From positions 1,598,594 to 1,662,593 of the forward strand of contig NC_049979.1 of assembly GCF_000003815.2 (NCBI RefSeq): a DNA stretch of 64,000 nt. Direction: 5' to 3'. The notes under the pieces were generated by a model, which searched no databases, had not been told where the DNA came from, and was given only the letters and a program-made list of their open reading frames with translations. Source of the stretch: Branchiostoma floridae (taxonomy: Eukaryota > Chordata > Leptocardii > Amphioxiformes > Branchiostomatidae). Of this stretch, positions 60,805 to 64,000 are shown piece by piece (positions within the stretch are counted from its first letter, which is position 1; every line of letters begins with the position of its first letter). A program made the position numbers and the translations under genes.

Positions 60805-61380
60805 CGAGGGGCGTTCAATAAGTAATAACTCTGACCCACTTTCAGTTGTCTGATCTAGATGAAATTTTGCATGTGTAATGATACATATCCCCATAGTTTA
60901 TGTTGCAAAAAAGAGCTCTGAACTAATTGTGGTTTCTGATTTACTGGTGTTTGAACTGAGTTAGGTGTGAAATGGACCAGGTGTGAAATGGAGCCAGTTG
61001 AGTGTCGCGCAGTGATCCGGTTTTTGTATTTGAAAGGACGCACACCAAAGGAGACTTTTGATGAAATGAAGGAAACTTATGGTGATGATGCCCCATCATA
61101 TGACCTTGTAAAACGCTGGCATCCTGAATTCAAACATGGCCGGAAGTCTGTGGAAACAGCTCCCAGACCTGGTCGTTCCTCCTATGCCATTGGTGAGGCA
61201 TCTGTTGGAGGACCAACCTGGGGTGTCCTACAAAAACGGTGTCCAGAGCTGCATCAAACGATGGGAGAAATGCATAACTCTGGGTGGTTCCTATGAAGAG
61301 AAAGACTAATAACTGCCAAGTTTCATTAATCTCCTGCTATGGGAAATGGGTCAGAGTTATTACTTATTGAACGCCCATCG
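60805..61380 (+). mobile_element. Mariner-like deletion derivative, 576 bp
   Basis: 34-bp inverted ends (CGAGGGGCGTTCAATAAGTA... and its complement, one mismatch) flanked by TA at 60803-60804 and 61381-61382. Inside, 60967-61296 codes an N-terminal mariner helix-turn-helix (ECRAVIRFLYLKGRTPKETF, YDLVKRWHPEFKHGRKSVE), then a diverged piece; the DDE/D catalytic part is absent. Confidence 0.85.
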
Positions 61381-61383
61381 TAT

Positions 61384-62175
61384 AATGATGTACTGACTGC
61401 ATGGGCCAAAGTTCAACAATGATAGTAAGAAGTCATTTAGCAACACAAGAGGATACATACAAGTGAAACAATAACGCTAAGAGGTACGTAGCAATACAGT
61501 TTTATGCTGCTAATATCATCCATGTATAATCAAATTAACCTGAACATTTTCTAGGGCTAACATCATATAATTCAATAAATTGAGATTATCATGTGATAAA
61601 TTTGCAAGGAAAAGACCAGCTTTTTTTTAAAGAATAGCTCATATACTTTATTTCTTATGAACAATGCTAAATTGAATGCATCCATATGTACAGAACAACA
61701 ATAAAATATATATTACCAGTGAATGCAATCTTTGTAGTTGACTTTTTTTCACAATGTACAAACTTATATACAAATGGTCTGTGACAACATCTCAAGTTGT
61801 CATATTAATATACAGGACCTGGGAAGCCCAGTAATCAAACTAGAGTGGCTCCCAATCTAATGAGTATAGACATACAGTAACAGAATACTATTCTACAGTT
61901 ACATAGCCCAGCAGGGCTGTTGGGGCATACGAAAAACAGTGTATTCTAATTATATTTCAGCCATACATAGTATGGTGAAATATATTGTATTCGTAATGTT
62001 TCTTTCTTTCTTTCTTTCTTTCTCCTGTCAAATCTTCAAAGTGATTCATCTCCGCCGTTCCTGGACCGAAGGACCTGAAATTTGGCACAGGGATAGAATG
62101 GGCCAATACCTTGATGCTTTTTTCTCAGTTTTTTCATATCTGCCTCTAAAATGATTTTATTGAGATTTTTTGGTC
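61384..62175. other. Intergenic, AT-rich
   Basis: Only a (TTTC)n microsatellite at about 62000-62025 is recognised. Confidence 0.5.
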
Positions 62176-62179
62176 AATT

Positions 62180-62760
62180 TTAGACCAAAACTGTATATTT
62201 TGGCCCCTGTACCCTGGTATTACAACCAAATGAGCTGAAATTTGACAGAGATGTGCCTTGATAATGCCCCCATATAAATTCGATAACACTTTTGGTGTAC
62301 AGTACAACAAAATGCTTATTTTTGCGATTTTTTGACCAATTTTTGACCAAAAAAGGACACTTTTGGCCCCTGTACCCTGGTATTACAACCGAATGAGCTG
62401 AAATTTGACAGAGATGTGCCTTGATAATGCCCCCATATAAATTCGATAACACTTTTGGTGTACAGTACAACAAAATGCTTATTTTTGCGATTTTTTGACC
62501 AATTTTTGACCAAAAAAGGACACTTTTGGCTCCTGTACCTTGGTATTGCAACCGAATGAGCTGAAATTTGACAGAGATGTGCCTTGATAATCCCTTCATA
62601 TAAATTCAATAACACTTTTGGTGTACAGTGCAACAAAATGCTTATTTTTGCGATTTTTGGCCAATTTTTGACCAAAAAAGGACACTTTTGGCTCCTGTAC
62701 CCTGGTATTACAATTAAATGACCTGAAATTTGGTATAGATAGGCATTAGATACTTGGTAA
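62180..62760 (+). repeat. 163-bp tandem repeat, ~3.5 copies
   Basis: Recurrence of GACAGAGATGTGCCTTGATA at 62244, 62407 and 62570; the last copy is partial and diverged. The long minus-strand open frames here follow from the repeat. Confidence 0.9.
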
Positions 62761-64000
62761 CAAGATTCAAGTAAAATTTTTGACATAAACAACTTTAAAA
62801 TGATTAATTTTGGCACTTTTCTGAGGGGAAATTTGTTTTCTTTTGGCCTCCTGACGTGACCTTCCGTGACCCCGCACAGAGCCACACCTGTGCGCGTCAG
62901 CCGGAGAGTTAATTGAATCAAAGACCTAGCCAATCAGCGAAGAGGAGGCCAAAGGCTAATTAATATTCATAAGCGGGGCCTCATGATCCCGTATATAGCA
63001 GTGTTCCCGCCAGGGGGAGCGAAGCCCGCCTAAGGCTCTCGCATTTTAGACTATTCAGAAGGCTTTATATTGTATCACTTCTTAGGGGCATATCTATGAT
63101 AATCGCAGCAGTCACTTAACTTCTCTTCAGGAGTTTAGCGTAACACTATTTCAGGTCAAACCGTCAAAGGCAACTAAAAACAAACTTTAACGTTACTGAG
63201 TTCAACAGTACTTATAACTTGTTATCCGAAGTTGAAACGCTAGCGATGGTATTTTCGCTGCGCTGTTAGCTCCCTGCGACTGTTGTTGACGGTCTTATAA
63301 CGGTATATTTTGCACCCCTGTACCCTGGTATGAGTAACATTTGGTATAGATAGGCATAAGATAGTTGGTAAAATGATCCAAGTAAAATTTTTGGCATAAA
63401 GTACTGTAAAAGGCTTAATTACAGCACTTTTTTTAGGGGAAATTGGTTTTCTTTCGTTCTCCATGCCATGACCTTTCGGACGTTCACCCCACAGAGCCGA
63501 CATCTGCACCTGCGTCTAGCCGGCAGGAAGAGTTAATTCAATTAATGGTTCAGCCAATCAGCGAAGAGGAAAGCGAAGGCTAATTAATATTCATAAGCGG
63601 GACCACACAATACGTTAACTTGAAGACTCAGGCCGTACAGACTTCTCGCCAGGATTTTTTCAAAGCGTCGGACAGGGGTCCGGGGGCCGCCGAATGTCCC
63701 AGGCGGGGTCCAGGGGCAGGGCCACTGTGGGGGGGACCCAGGTGGGCGAAGCCCCCCCCGGAAGCTCTTGCATTTTAGGCTATTGAGAAGGCTTCTTTTA
63801 TCAGTTTTTTTAGGGCCATATCTACGATAATCGTAGCAGTCACTTACTTCTCTTCAGCAGTTTGACTTTAAAATATTTACCAAGCTCAACAGTATACAAA
63901 AATATTGTACGGGTTGCCATCATTATTATTATTATTATTATTAGTTGAAGCGCTTATTTATAGCGCTAGTATCTTCGCTGCGCCGTTAGCCGCCGTGCGA
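62690..64000 (+). repeat. Diverged direct duplication, ~0.6-kb unit, running off the window
   Basis: Blocks at 62736-63280 recur at 63347-64000: GATAGGCAT..AGATA, AAGTAAAATTTTTG, CAATCAGCGAAGAGGA, GGCTAATTAATATTCATAAG, GCAGTCACTTA and CTTCGCTGCGC. No coding sequence recognised. Confidence 0.8.

Noticed and set aside
62180-62933. Minus-strand frames of 139 and 205 codons
   Set aside because: They follow the 163-bp tandem repeat (repeated SFGCNTRVQGPK-like peptides) and have no splice or homology support.

Overview
This is eukaryotic, intron-rich genomic DNA, most likely from a lancelet (amphioxus, Branchiostoma). The proteins are clearly animal and close to vertebrate orthologues, exons are small and introns are 0.5-4 kb. 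The introns are crowded with short inverted-repeat transposons, tRNA-derived SINE pieces, LINE fragments and minisatellites built from copies of exon-intron junctions. I recall such junction minisatellites being described from amphioxus Adh; the organism call is an inference. Four runs of N (17583-18038, 43154-43521, 44816-45293, 51769-52304) are assembly gaps.

Layout. (1) 440-40793, minus strand: 38 coding exons of PSME4 (proteasome activator PA200), from the start codon to about residue 1448 of an expected ~1840; the 3' exons lie beyond the left edge. The reading phase closes at every exon joint. (2) 41511-47474, plus strand: a complete four-exon acylphosphatase gene (ACYP type) including a 17-nt microexon. 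It is head-to-head with PSME4 across about 0.7 kb. From memory, PSME4 and ACYP2 are also head-to-head neighbours in human. (3) 48382-55158, minus strand: EIF3K (eIF3 subunit k), seven coding exons found and one missing, probably inside the gap at 51769-52304. It is tail-to-tail with ACYP. (4) 55408-60274, plus strand: a five-exon gene for a ~503-residue, largely disordered Ser/Pro-rich protein that I do not recognise, head-to-head with EIF3K across 249 bp. (5) 60.3-64.0 kb: a mariner-like relic, a 163-bp tandem repeat and a diverged ~0.6-kb duplication.

Mobile DNA: a nearly intact non-LTR retrotransposon ORF (27868-30885, one in-frame stop) in PSME4 intron 7, three 5'-truncated LINE tails, a TTAA-flanked element inserted into the acylphosphatase minisatellite, a second 886-bp TTAA element, a mariner-type deletion derivative, and at least a dozen MITE or foldback families, several present two to five times.

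Main unusual observation: at least thirteen exon-intron junctions, in all four genes and on both strands, have been copied into tandem or dispersed repeats. Each unit carries the end of the coding exon plus its splice donor or acceptor, so introns hold up to ~40 decoy splice sites each. The genes are mainly housekeeping (proteasome regulation, acyl-phosphate hydrolysis, translation initiation) and show no pathway link beyond shared bidirectional promoters, where YY1-like ATGGCGG motifs sit at or near the start codons.
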